In this document: in pieces, positions 22,807-29,979 of the stretch
How positions within the stretch are numbered: position 1 is the first letter of the stretch
How the letters are laid out: the number at the start of each line of letters is the position of its first letter
Assembly: GCA_030619685.1 (NCBI GenBank)
Contig: JAUXAX010000015.1
Location: 1-38,027 of the forward strand
Source: Dehalococcoidia bacterium
GTDB taxonomy: Bacteria; Chloroflexota; Dehalococcoidia; SZUA-161
Direction of reading: 5' to 3'
DNA length: 38,027 bases
Notes under the pieces: generated by a model
What the model was told of the DNA's origin: nothing
The model's input: only the letters and a program-made list of their open reading frames with translations
The model's database searches: none
Position numbers and translations under genes: made by a program

Positions 22807-23699
22807 CTGAAACACTCAGGCAACTCTTCAGAGAGGTAGAGATCAGCTACGGGCCTCTGAATTTCGTTGCCATCATACCAATCGAAGGTGACCCGGGTAT
22901 GCCCACTGTGCTTGTGTGTGCTGATTGGCTCCCGGAGAGTGACAAGGAGACCGCTACCTTCCTTGTTGAGAATGTTCTCAATCGTCTCGACTCAAGTGAT
23001 CTTCTCCAAATCTCTGCAATCATCCCTATACGCCAGAATTCCCCCCTAAACGTCGCTCCGGAGCAACTAGAAAGCACAATCGCTGAATACTTCGACCTTA
23101 AACGGGAGCAGATCACCATCCTAATCCCAGAAGAAGCACAATTTATTCTCGGAGCGAATGGTGGTTATCATCCGAGGGGCTTCTTTCTTGGTGCGGACGG
23201 ACAGTATCACCCCCCAGGTTCCTTCCTTGGCGTAGACGGGCAGTATCACCCCCCTGGTTCCGCCCTTGGCGTAGACGGGCAGTATCATCCGAAAGGTTTC
23301 TTCCTCGGCATAGATGGGCAATATCACCCCCCTAATTCCGCCCTTGGCGTAGACGGGCAGTATCATCCGAAAGGTTTCTTCCTTGGCGTAGACGGACAGT
23401 ATCACCCCCCTGGTTCCGCCCTTGGCGTAGACGGGCGGTATCATCCGAAAGGTTTCTTCCTTGGCGTAGACGGACAGTATCACCCCCCTGGTTCCTCCCT
23501 TGGCGTAGACGGGCAGTATCACCCCCCTGGTTCCTCCCTTGGCGTAGACGGGCAGTATCATCCGAAAGGTTCCTTCCTTGGCGTAGATGGGCAATATCAC
23601 CCGCCTGGTTCCTTCCTTGGCGTAGATGGCAAGTATCATCCGAGGGGTTCGTATCTAGGGCCTCGCGGTAGATATGTTGAGCCACGTGAAGGGGAATGA
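22794..23699 (+). CDS. Protein with novel N-terminal domain and fourteen 13-residue repeats (LGVDGQYHPPG type)
   Basis: 301 residues. Residues 1-117 form a compact alpha/beta-looking domain that I do not recognise (ISYGPLNFVAIIPIEGDP, then VLVCADWLPESDKETATFL, then LLQISAIIPI). From residue 118 to 299 the protein is thirteen clear units plus one degenerate unit of F-L-G-V-D-G-Q-Y-H-P-P-G-S type. The Tyr-His-Pro core is kept in the first thirteen. Units alternate between HPPGS and HPKGF forms. No signal peptide or membrane segment is seen. The start overlaps the HEPN-like gene by 13 bases, so translation is probably coupled and the two proteins may work together. The repeat could be a polyvalent binding surface, perhaps metal-binding through the regularly spaced His; this is inference. 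Confidence 0.8.
   Translation: MWQITETLRQLFREVEISYGPLNFVAIIPIEGDPGMPTVLVCADWLPESDKETATFLVENVLNRLDSSDLLQISAIIPIRQNSPLNVAPEQLESTIAEYFDLKREQITILIPEEAQFILGANGGYHPRGFFLGADGQYHPPGSFLGVDGQYHPPGSALGVDGQYHPKGFFLGIDGQYHPPNSALGVDGQYHPKGFFLGVDGQYHPPGSALGVDGRYHPKGFFLGVDGQYHPPGSSLGVDGQYHPPGSSLGVDGQYHPKGSFLGVDGQYHPPGSFLGVDGKYHPRGSYLGPRGRYVEPREGE
23145..23690 (+). repeat. 39-bp tandem repeat (14 units) within coding sequence
   Basis: Fourteen consecutive 39-base units in one frame, the last degenerate. Internal units are nearly identical at the nucleotide level (for example CTTGGCGTAGACGGGCAGTA), and pairs of units recur as a 78-base super-repeat (PKGF unit followed by PPGS unit). Edge units (1, 13, 14) are the most diverged, as expected from expansion by slippage or unequal crossing-over. 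Confidence 0.95.
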
Positions 23700-23866
23700 A
23701 GACAGTCGACCCAACGACTCAAGGCATCCGGAACTGGTCCAAAGGCAAGGGTGCAGATCATCCCAAACGAAGTGGTTTTGGACTAGCCTACGGCTCCAGT
23801 CAATAGAATTACAACTTAGGACACCTACTCGTATTCTAAAAACTTACCCATCACCGGCTTTTCCGA

Positions 23867-23889
23867 CGTCCTGTTAGTACGGTAGGACG
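23867..23889 (+). terminator. Weak hairpin downstream of the tandem-repeat gene
   Basis: CGTCCT (23867-23872) pairs with AGGACG (23884-23889) over an 11-base loop, followed by CCTTTCCT. It may end the HEPN/repeat transcript, though there is no real T-run. The rest of 23700-23936 shows no gene. Confidence 0.3.
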
Positions 23890-23936
23890 CCTTTCCTAAT
23901 CATCTATTACTACCGCAACATCTCTTGTACTTACCA

Positions 23937-24164
23937 TTATCCCATATCCAGGTGGCTAATAATAACTATACCCAATAATATTATTGAAATAATAATTAGG
24001 ATAATGCCATAATGAGAATTATAGTTCTTGTGAGTTTTTTCGTCGTATTTAATAGGGAGCTTTTTAAGTACATAAATCTGAAATTTGTAAATCCTTTTGG
24101 GAAAAAGAATTAGAACCACGCCAAAGACAAAGAAGATAATCGATCTGATAATATTAACATCCAT
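23937..24164 (-). CDS. Small two-helix membrane protein
   Basis: 75 residues with two hydrophobic segments (about 5-22 and 51-69) separated by a basic loop (KKLPIKYDEKTHKNYN). The coding sequence is conspicuously AT-rich with many A/T-ending codons, unlike all its neighbours, which suggests separate origin. No ribosome site is evident before the ATG. Function unknown; it resembles generic small integral membrane proteins. It lies inside the dnaN-bounded insert, opposite in direction to the HEPN/repeat pair. Confidence 0.55.
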   Translation of the reverse strand: MDVNIIRSIIFFVFGVVLILFPKRIYKFQIYVLKKLPIKYDEKTHKNYNSHYGIILIIISIILLGIVIISHLDMG

Positions 24165-24443
24165 AATTAGCTATTTTGCTTTCAAGTCAATGCCTACCGG
24201 GACCCCCAGACAGGGGAAGCCCCGGGACGGAACAAGAAGCCCTGCAGGTGGTCGGGGGCATTCTTGACCTCATGCGCCTTCAGGTATTCCAGGTCAAACT
24301 TCACTCGCTCGATAGAGTTGTCCTGCTTATGCCTATCCAGTGAGATATCAACGCCAACTTCTTCTCTCAGTTGACCATAGCAATTGATCAGGAGCACAGG
24401 GAGCGGTACGAGAGATTGTGGCGGGAGTAAGGAAGCTAGCTAC
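24165..24443. other. Insert end next to dnaN, no supported gene
   Basis: A 67-codon minus-strand frame beginning at a GTG (24397) has no ribosome site and no recognisable domain. On the plus strand a 29-codon frame without a start, ending RERYERLWRE and a TAA at 24430, looks like the tail of some gene and may be a leftover fragment. I do not call either. Confidence 0.25.
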
Positions 24444-24469
24444 GTTACCAGGTCACGAACATAGGCATG
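24444..24469 (+). repeat. dnaN 3' end (right direct repeat)
   Basis: The intact end of dnaN, including its stop codon (24445-24447 on the minus strand), matched by the copy at 22156-22181 in the same orientation. Confidence 0.75.
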
Positions 24470-25575
24470 ACCACGTGCACGTAATTGTCTTCCCCTACGG
24501 GGCGGATGACACCGGGGCTCGATGCCGTGGTGGCCTCTAGGGCTACCTCCTCTTCGGTGAGGATGCCCAGGACGTCCATCAAATACCTGCTATTGAAGGC
24601 GATCTTAGTCTCCTCTCCTTCCACAGCAGCATCGACCTCTCCCAGGTTGTCCCCGATCTCCTCGGCCCTTGCTGAGATAGCGATCTTACCTTTTCCATCC
24701 GCGGGCATTATCTGTAACCGTACAATGCCGCTCCCATCTCGAGCAAAGACGGAGGCGCTTCTTGTCGCCCTCAAGAACTCAGAGAGCTTAACCACGGCTC
24801 TGGTAGAATAGGATTGGGGGATGAGCTGCTCATAGTTGGGGAAGGTGCCCTGAATTAGCTGGGACACCATCTCCACGTTTCTCAGCAGAAAAATTACTTG
24901 ACTCTTCTTGGGGTTGATGGTGAGCTCCACGGGCTCTTGCTGGTCGCTGATGAGGCGGTTTAGCTCTGCGAGGGAGCGTGCTGGGATAATGACAGATATC
25001 TTCTCGTCCACGGGGGTATCTAAAGACAACTTGCGCACTGCCAACCTAAAGCCATCGGCGGCGGCCAGGGTAAGTTGATCGCCGTCGAACTCGGCATCAA
25101 CGCCGGTAAGAACGGGACGCGACTCCTCCGATGCTGCAGCAAACGCCACCTGGTTGATCGCCATTCTGAGTTCCTCGGGCTTTATCTTGATGGTCACCCC
25201 TTCGGCGATCTTGGGGATGGGTGGGAAATCGGCAGGATCCAGTCCACTGACATGTGCCTCATAACGGGCACACTTCAACTCAAGGCTCTGGCTACGAGGA
25301 GATAGAATCATATCGATTCGGCCGCTGGGCAGAGAATTGACGAAATCGGTGACCAGCCTCGCAGGAATTGTAATTGTGCCCTCTTCCTCAATGGTAGCCC
25401 CGATCCAACAGGTTATGGCGATCTCAAGATTTGTTGCAGCCAACTTGAGTTGGGAGCCCTCGGTTGCTATTAGAACGTTGTTAGTGATGGGCAAGACAGC
25501 TCTGGTGGCTACCGCCCTTCCCACCACCGCCAATCCTTTGCTCAAATCTTCTTGCGAACATGAAACCTTCATCAT
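24445..25575 (-). CDS. dnaN: DNA polymerase III subunit beta (sliding clamp)
   Basis: Ring-shaped processivity clamp, 376 residues, the normal length, with three similar domains. Recognisable blocks are LPITNNVLIATEG near residue 30, a domain-2 segment AFAASEESRPVLTGV-like at about 145-160 (AFAAASEESRPVLTGV), ADGFRLAVRKL, and the C-terminal YVHVVMPMF that forms part of the partner-binding pocket. It starts at either of two adjacent ATG codons after a G-rich ribosome site. Here it is not beside dnaA; a GNAT acetyltransferase gene precedes it by 51 bases. Its final codons are duplicated 2.3 kb downstream. Confidence 0.96.
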   Translation of the reverse strand: MMKVSCSQEDLSKGLAVVGRAVATRAVLPITNNVLIATEGSQLKLAATNLEIAITCWIGATIEEEGTITIPARLVTDFVNSLPSGRIDMILSPRSQSLELKCARYEAHVSGLDPADFPPIPKIAEGVTIKIKPEELRMAINQVAFAAASEESRPVLTGVDAEFDGDQLTLAAADGFRLAVRKLSLDTPVDEKISVIIPARSLAELNRLISDQQEPVELTINPKKSQVIFLLRNVEMVSQLIQGTFPNYEQLIPQSYSTRAVVKLSEFLRATRSASVFARDGSGIVRLQIMPADGKGKIAISARAEEIGDNLGEVDAAVEGEETKIAFNSRYLMDVLGILTEEEVALEATTASSPGVIRPVGEDNYVHVVMPMFVTW

Positions 25576-25626
25576 ACACCCCCCCCTGGGCAGTGGCAGT
25601 AGTATACCTCCCCACCACCTCTTGAG

Positions 25627-26244
25627 TCAAGTGGTAGGCGGGAGGTAGGCTTTGTTGTCAGCACTTTGTGGTGTCAGTGTGGCGTTATCTTCAATCGACT
25701 TCAGCCAGCTTCGATGTAGCTCCATGACTATGAAATCGTTCCCTCTCTTGATAACTTGCCCGCAGGCAACGAATCCACACTTCCGAAAGCATCGCTGCGC
25801 TCTAACATTCCATTGGAGGGTATTCAGGTAAATCCTATCTATATTTGTCTCCTTGAAGATATGGCGGACCAGGGTGGTTACAGCATCGGTCCCATAGCCC
25901 TTATCCCAATATTCCTGTTCACCGATCATGATACCTAGTTCCGCCTGCCTCTTGCCCTCATCTATGTCATAGTACATACAGTTCCCGATATGCTTACTGT
26001 CGTCGAGGCTATCGATAGCAAACCGGCGTCGCCGTCTGTTCGTGTTTTGCAGCTCGTCGGCATAGTAGGCCATATACTCTCGGTAAGACATCGTTACGGG
26101 CGATACCGCGTCCAGGCGAGCCAGATCGGCTTTACATCGCCAGGCATAGTCGTTCGTACCGTCACTAATCCGCTTCTCCCGCAGTACCACCTTTTGTCCT
26201 AGCAGCACCTTGAGTACCCCCGCACATAATTCTATAGGTTGCAT
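25627..26244 (-). CDS. GNAT acetyltransferase, RimJ/RimL type
   Basis: 205-residue N-acetyltransferase. The acetyl-CoA-binding core is seen in ELGIMIGEQEYWDKGYGTDAVTTL, where the Q/R-x-x-G-x-G/A loop takes the form DKGYGTD, followed by IYLNTLQWNVRAQRCFRKCGF, the usual alpha4-beta7 segment (N-x-x-A-x-x-x-Y/F-x-K-x-G-F). The substrate (protein N-terminus, antibiotic or metabolite) is unknown. It could share a transcript with dnaN, which follows. The first Met codon at 26244 is given; VVLREKRISDG near residue 20 is the usual family start, so a later start is possible. Confidence 0.85.
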   Translation of the reverse strand: MQPIELCAGVLKVLLGQKVVLREKRISDGTNDYAWRCKADLARLDAVSPVTMSYREYMAYYADELQNTNRRRRRFAIDSLDDSKHIGNCMYYDIDEGKRQAELGIMIGEQEYWDKGYGTDAVTTLVRHIFKETNIDRIYLNTLQWNVRAQRCFRKCGFVACGQVIKRGNDFIVMELHRSWLKSIEDNATLTPQSADNKAYLPPTT

Positions 26245-26384
26245 GTTGGTCAGTCAACCGATGAACATAACTCTGATAGCCAGGACCTTTCCGAACTCTG
26301 ATTATGCCCACCTGCCCATCTAGATATGCCTTCAGGAACAGCGGCCCCGCATCCCTTTTCCCATTTGCAGGGGCTCGTCTCACG

Positions 26385-26418
26385 GCTGGGGTTGTGGCTC
26401 TCCTGCCACAGCCCCAGC
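26385..26418. promoter_or_regulatory. Strong 14-bp hairpin in the GNAT/ROK divergent region
   Basis: GCTGGGGTTGTGGC (26385-26398) pairs with GCCACAGCCCCAGC (26405-26418), with one G-U-type mismatch and a six-base loop. No T-run follows on either strand, so it is not an ordinary terminator. It would lie in the 5' leader of the GNAT transcript or upstream of the ROK promoter. Nothing else is seen in 26245-26520. Confidence 0.6.
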
Positions 26419-26524
26419 TTAAACAAGGCGAGAAGGGAGCCAAGCTCCCGTGAGGGAGTGGGGGGATAGCTAACGTCAGTAAGCAATCTCGACGGCCGCG
26501 TTAGACAGCGAACAGTTCCAATGA

Positions 26525-26530
26525 TATACT
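26525..26530 (+). promoter_or_regulatory. Extended -10 of the ROK gene
   Basis: TATACT preceded by TGA (26522-26524) gives an extended -10. A weak TTAGAC at 26501-26506 is 18 bases upstream. Transcription would begin near 26537, downstream of the first possible ATG (26521) and just before ATG 26545. Confidence 0.4.
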
Positions 26531-26544
26531 ATCAAAAATCGAGC

Positions 26545-27522
26545 ATGGAGCAGAGTTTGAGCCGGACTAAGCACCTCATTCTGTCCCTCGACCTCGGTGG
26601 TACGCAGTTTCGCCTCGCTTTAGCGGATGAAAAAGGGCAACTCCTGAAACGCAACGCAGCGCTCATCCATTCCCAGCAGGGGCCTGGGCAGGCTATCAGG
26701 CGAATCAAGGACGCCATAACAGAGATGCTCTCAGACATCGACCCGGTTACGTTGAGGGGCATGGGAGTGGCTGCTGCCGGGCTGGTCACACCGGGAACAG
26801 GGGTGCTGCTCACCTCCCCTAACCTTCTCAGTTGGTACAACACTCCCCTGAAGGAGATCTTTGAACGGGAGCTCCAGTTTCCAGTCTGGGTAGGCAATGA
26901 CGCCAACCTTGCTGCGATGGGTGAGCGCAGATTCGGCGCGGGCAGGGGCAGCGATAACCTTGTCTATCTCACGATCAGCACTGGCATTGGAGGCGGGGTG
27001 ATCACGGGAGGCAAGCTACTTTTGGGCTCTTCCGGCTTCGCCGCAGAGCTTGGTCATATGACCATAGACCTCAATGGGCCGAGATGTAACTGTGGCAATG
27101 TGGGCTGCCTGGAGGCAATGGCCTCCGGCACCGCTATCGCTCGCCTCGCTCTGGAAAAGCTCTCCCGCGGAGAGGCGAGCACGATCACTGACCTTGTCGC
27201 TGGAGATCTAAAAGGGGTGACTGCTGAGGTGGTGTGTGACGCGGCGGGTGCCGGCGACGCCTTGGCCAGTGCAGTTATGCACGCGGCGGCGACCAATCTG
27301 GGCGTCGGGGTAGCCAACCTGGTTCACATATTCAATCCCGAGCTCGTCATCATAGGGGGCGGTGTTTCAAACGCTGGAGAACTCCTCTTCGAACCCGTCC
27401 GCCGGGTCGTCGCCGAAAGGACTATGCCTGACATTGCAGTGCGCATCGTCCCGGCTGCCCTGGGCGACAATTCCTGTCTCTTCGGCGCCGTGGCCCTGGT
27501 TCTGGAGAATACCTCTAGCTAG
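26545..27522 (+). CDS. ROK-family sugar kinase (glucokinase-like)
   Basis: ATP-dependent hexose kinase or related ROK protein, about 325 residues. It has the phosphate-binding LDLGGTQFRLALAD near the start, GVAAAGLV, the active-site VGNDANLAAMGE, TISTGIGGGVI, and the ROK zinc site in GHMTIDLNGPRCNCGNVGCLE (His plus three Cys). No helix-turn-helix domain, so it is a kinase and not a NagC-type repressor. ATG 26545 is chosen because the likely -10 overlaps the earlier ATG at 26521. Glucokinase, N-acetylglucosamine kinase or a related activity cannot be separated by eye. Its stop codon overlaps that of the convergent HEAT-repeat gene in CTAG. Confidence 0.9.
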   Translation: MEQSLSRTKHLILSLDLGGTQFRLALADEKGQLLKRNAALIHSQQGPGQAIRRIKDAITEMLSDIDPVTLRGMGVAAAGLVTPGTGVLLTSPNLLSWYNTPLKEIFERELQFPVWVGNDANLAAMGERRFGAGRGSDNLVYLTISTGIGGGVITGGKLLLGSSGFAAELGHMTIDLNGPRCNCGNVGCLEAMASGTAIARLALEKLSRGEASTITDLVAGDLKGVTAEVVCDAAGAGDALASAVMHAAATNLGVGVANLVHIFNPELVIIGGGVSNAGELLFEPVRRVVAERTMPDIAVRIVPAALGDNSCLFGAVALVLENTSS

Positions 27523-28436
27523 AGGCTCGAGGGGTCTTCCCAGAAGCCAATCTCCTTCAGCGCTTCCTGTGCCGCCTGGCGGACTGGCTCCTCCGGGATG
27601 TCCAGGCACTTCTGCAGTCCCTCTTTTGCTTCGCTACCTCCGATTTGCCCCAGCGCTTCAATGGCGGAAATTTGGACCTCTGCATCACCATCGCGGGTGA
27701 GCTCTATTAGATGGGGAACAGCCTCCTCCGCCTCCAGTTCCGCGCAGGCCCTTACTGCCTCGAACCTCAGTTGGGGGCTAGGACTGCGGAGCTCTTTCAA
27801 AAGTATCGGCAGCCAGCCGGGATTGCAGTTGCGGCCCATGGCGTACACGGCGCTGACCTGAAATTCAAGGCTGTTGCTTCGGTAGGCCTCGCGGATCAGC
27901 TCTTCTACCTGGGGCTTGCTCAGAGGGCTGATCGCTTCCAGCACCCTACAGCGCACATCAAGCTGTTCATTGCCTCTGTTGAAGGCGGTGAGCAAAGCCT
28001 CCTCAACCTTCTCAGCATCACCTTCCAGCAGCTTCTCCAATTCGGCAAGTATGGCGAATCTACCCAGACCACCAGCGGCGGCAGCCCGAACGGAATGCTC
28101 TGCATCCTCCAGAAGCAAGTGGATCAACGGGTCGATCAAAGAGCGTTCTTTACACCCCCAGAGCCCCTCGATGGCTTTCACTCTCACCTCGCCGTCGCCA
28201 TCGGTGAGGCAGGAGCGGAAGACATCGTCAAAGTCCAGCTCGAAGTTGTCCTCAGCAAGTTCTGCCAGTCGCCCCAGTATTTGCCTTCGCCGTGCAACAT
28301 CTAGGCCAGGCCACTCTATGCCGAACGCATCCGCTTCTTCCGGCGAGAGGTCTGAGAGATTGGCGAGCTTTGAGATAGCCACGGGCTTACTAAGGTCACG
28401 CAGCTCCGCCAGATAACGCTCTAAAGGAGACGCCAT
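27519..28436 (-). CDS. HEAT-repeat protein
   Basis: About 305 residues, nearly all alpha-helical repeats of the HEAT/PBS-lyase type. Units such as GDGEVRVKAIEGLWGC, DAEHSVRAAAAGGLGRF, PSPQLRFEAVRACAEL and GDAEVQISAIEALGQIG recur about every 30 residues. Such proteins are protein-protein scaffolds; phycocyanobilin lyases share the repeat, but there is no phycobilisome context here. Start at ATG 28436 after AGGAAAAGGG; the frame extends 13 codons further without a better site. It is convergent with the ROK gene, the two stops overlapping by four bases, and lies downstream of tldE. Confidence 0.85.
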   Translation of the reverse strand: MASPLERYLAELRDLSKPVAISKLANLSDLSPEEADAFGIEWPGLDVARRRQILGRLAELAEDNFELDFDDVFRSCLTDGDGEVRVKAIEGLWGCKERSLIDPLIHLLLEDAEHSVRAAAAGGLGRFAILAELEKLLEGDAEKVEEALLTAFNRGNEQLDVRCRVLEAISPLSKPQVEELIREAYRSNSLEFQVSAVYAMGRNCNPGWLPILLKELRSPSPQLRFEAVRACAELEAEEAVPHLIELTRDGDAEVQISAIEALGQIGGSEAKEGLQKCLDIPEEPVRQAAQEALKEIGFWEDPSSL

Positions 28437-28530
28437 TTCCCTTTTCCTGCTTTGAGAATGGTAGGGGCACAGCATCCCGTGTCCCTACGGCAACATACCG
28501 ATATATTGCGCCTGTCATTGCAGCAGGAGC

Positions 28531-29835
28531 CTATTCCTTTGTCGATACCGCCAAACGGGGGCAACAAATATGTGGGATGCGCAGCCGCCCCCCGACCCAC
28601 TCCCCCTCACTCCCGATGGCGGCGACCTCTTTCAACGCCTCGTAGATATTGCCCGAGACCATGGTATCCTTTACCCGCCCCACGATCTCGCCGTCTTTCA
28701 CCATGTAGCCGAGGAGGACGTTGCCGCTGAAGTCGCCACCAAGGACATTGCCCTGAGAGGCGCCCATAAGCTGCTCGATGACCAGCCCCTCCTTAATATC
28801 GGCGAGCATGTCCTTAAAGCTGGTATCCCCATTCTCAATAACGAGAGTGGTCAAAGACGGGCTGGGTAGACTGCCTAGGCCTCTTGAGGCGCTGCCCGTG
28901 CTTCGGGTGCCGGCCAGGGCAGCGGTCTGCAGGTCATAGAGGAAGCTGGCTACCACCCCATTCTCGATAATCGGCGTGCGTTGGCTGGGCACGCCCTCGT
29001 CGTCGCAGAACCTGCTCCCGGGACGGTAGTCTATGGTGGCGTCATCCCAGATGGAGAGCCTGGGATCGAAAACCTGCTCACCCTTCCTGTTGCCCAATGG
29101 CGAAGCACCCTGCAGAACGATCTTTCCGTTGACTGCCATCGCCAACGGGGCGATAAGGGTACTGGCTACCCCGTGGGGGGTGAAGACCACCGGCAACTGC
29201 CCTACCGGTGCCGCGGCGGTCACTCTGGCTCGCTCAAGCTGCTCGATGGTGGTTGCGGCTACGCTGTCCGCGTCGGCGAGCGGGTGACACGAACTCTCGG
29301 CGTCTCCAACGAAGAGCATGTCCGTGCCCCGGATGAGAACGCCTTCGATGCCCACGCCGAAGACGCTCTTCTTGTAGGCTGCCCTTCCCCCTCGGGAGTT
29401 CAGAATCTCTACAGAGATAGTGCCCGCGGATACAGAGGCCTCGCAGACGATCTCCGGCGTATGCCGCCGCACCCTGTCGATCAGCGATTGACCCAGCTCC
29501 ACCATCTCCTCTTCGGTAACCGCCTCCATTTTGGGGTCGTAAACCTCGACCCTGGGGTAGACCTCAAGTGGAGGTAACTGGAACCTGGCCTCAGCCCCAA
29601 AGGGAGCCATCTCCAACGCCATTGCCACCAGCTCCTCCGCGCCATTAGCCTTGTTGCTGGCGGAGAAGCCAATCCGGCCCCCCTTGATCAGGCGTAGCGC
29701 CCTTCCCGATGTCTCGCGGGCCTGCACGTGCTTCAACCGGTTGGCCTCGAAGACAGCATCGGTCTGCGTGTGGGATATCGAGAAGACCTCGGCATCCTCA
29801 GCTACCTTTCTCGCTTGCTCCAGCAGTTCTTCCAT
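28531..29835 (-). CDS. tldE: TldE/PmbA-family protein (partner of TldD protease)
   Basis: 434 residues, the non-metal subunit of the TldD/TldE heterodimeric protease, which degrades unfolded peptides and matures some ribosomally made peptides. Visible segments are VFEANRLKHVQARETSGRAL at the start, VVFTPHGVASTLIAPL, DDATIDYRPGSRFCDDEGVPSQRTPIIENG, and the ending FSGNVLLGYMVKDGEIVGRVKDTMVSGN. It lacks HExxxH, as expected for TldE. It follows tldD after about 144 bases that contain a REP-like hairpin. No RiPP precursor is visible nearby, so a general proteolytic role is likely. Confidence 0.92.
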   Translation of the reverse strand: MEELLEQARKVAEDAEVFSISHTQTDAVFEANRLKHVQARETSGRALRLIKGGRIGFSASNKANGAEELVAMALEMAPFGAEARFQLPPLEVYPRVEVYDPKMEAVTEEEMVELGQSLIDRVRRHTPEIVCEASVSAGTISVEILNSRGGRAAYKKSVFGVGIEGVLIRGTDMLFVGDAESSCHPLADADSVAATTIEQLERARVTAAAPVGQLPVVFTPHGVASTLIAPLAMAVNGKIVLQGASPLGNRKGEQVFDPRLSIWDDATIDYRPGSRFCDDEGVPSQRTPIIENGVVASFLYDLQTAALAGTRSTGSASRGLGSLPSPSLTTLVIENGDTSFKDMLADIKEGLVIEQLMGASQGNVLGGDFSGNVLLGYMVKDGEIVGRVKDTMVSGNIYEALKEVAAIGSEGEWVGGRLRIPHICCPRLAVSTKE

Positions 29836-29880
29836 GATTCACCTTCTGCCAGCCCTATTGCTTCGAGAACAGACCTTCTT

Positions 29881-29911
29881 CCGTTCGCCCTGAGCCCTTC
29901 GGCAAGCTCAG
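29881..29911. repeat. REP-like palindromic element between tldD and tldE
   Basis: CTGAGC (29890-29895) pairs with GCTCAG (29906-29911) around CCTTCGGCAA, preceded by CCGTTCGCC. This resembles the short dispersed palindromes (TGAGC-CTTCGGC-type) seen between genes in many bacteria. Only one copy is in the window, so the assignment rests on recognition of the motif. Confidence 0.45.
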
Positions 29912-29979
29912 CCGTAGGTTTTCATCTTAATTTTTGGGAAGGTGGGTTCCATTTCATTTCACCCACCCTACCATCTAGC

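Larger units (their letters stand above)
22156..24469. mobile_element. Candidate 2.3-kb insert bounded by dnaN 3'-end direct repeats
   Basis: The segment between the two 26-base direct repeats carries a HEPN-like gene, a tandem-repeat gene and an AT-rich membrane protein gene, all unlike the metabolic and housekeeping neighbours. The layout, with an intact gene end on one side and a displaced copy of that end on the other, is what site-specific insertion at a gene's 3' end leaves behind. No integrase or transposase is inside, so it would be a non-autonomous or decayed element. A simple local duplication is the alternative. Confidence 0.5.

Noticed and set aside
23121..23685. Long minus-strand open frames across the tandem repeat, with their own periodic peptides
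   Set aside because: They are a by-product of the 39-base period, which keeps all frames without stops open. The plus-strand frame has the coupled start, a unique N-terminal domain and conserved Gly/Tyr/His/Pro positions.
24194..24397. 67-codon minus-strand frame between the membrane protein gene and dnaN
   Set aside because: GTG start without a ribosome site and no recognisable domain; a competing plus-strand fragment overlaps it.
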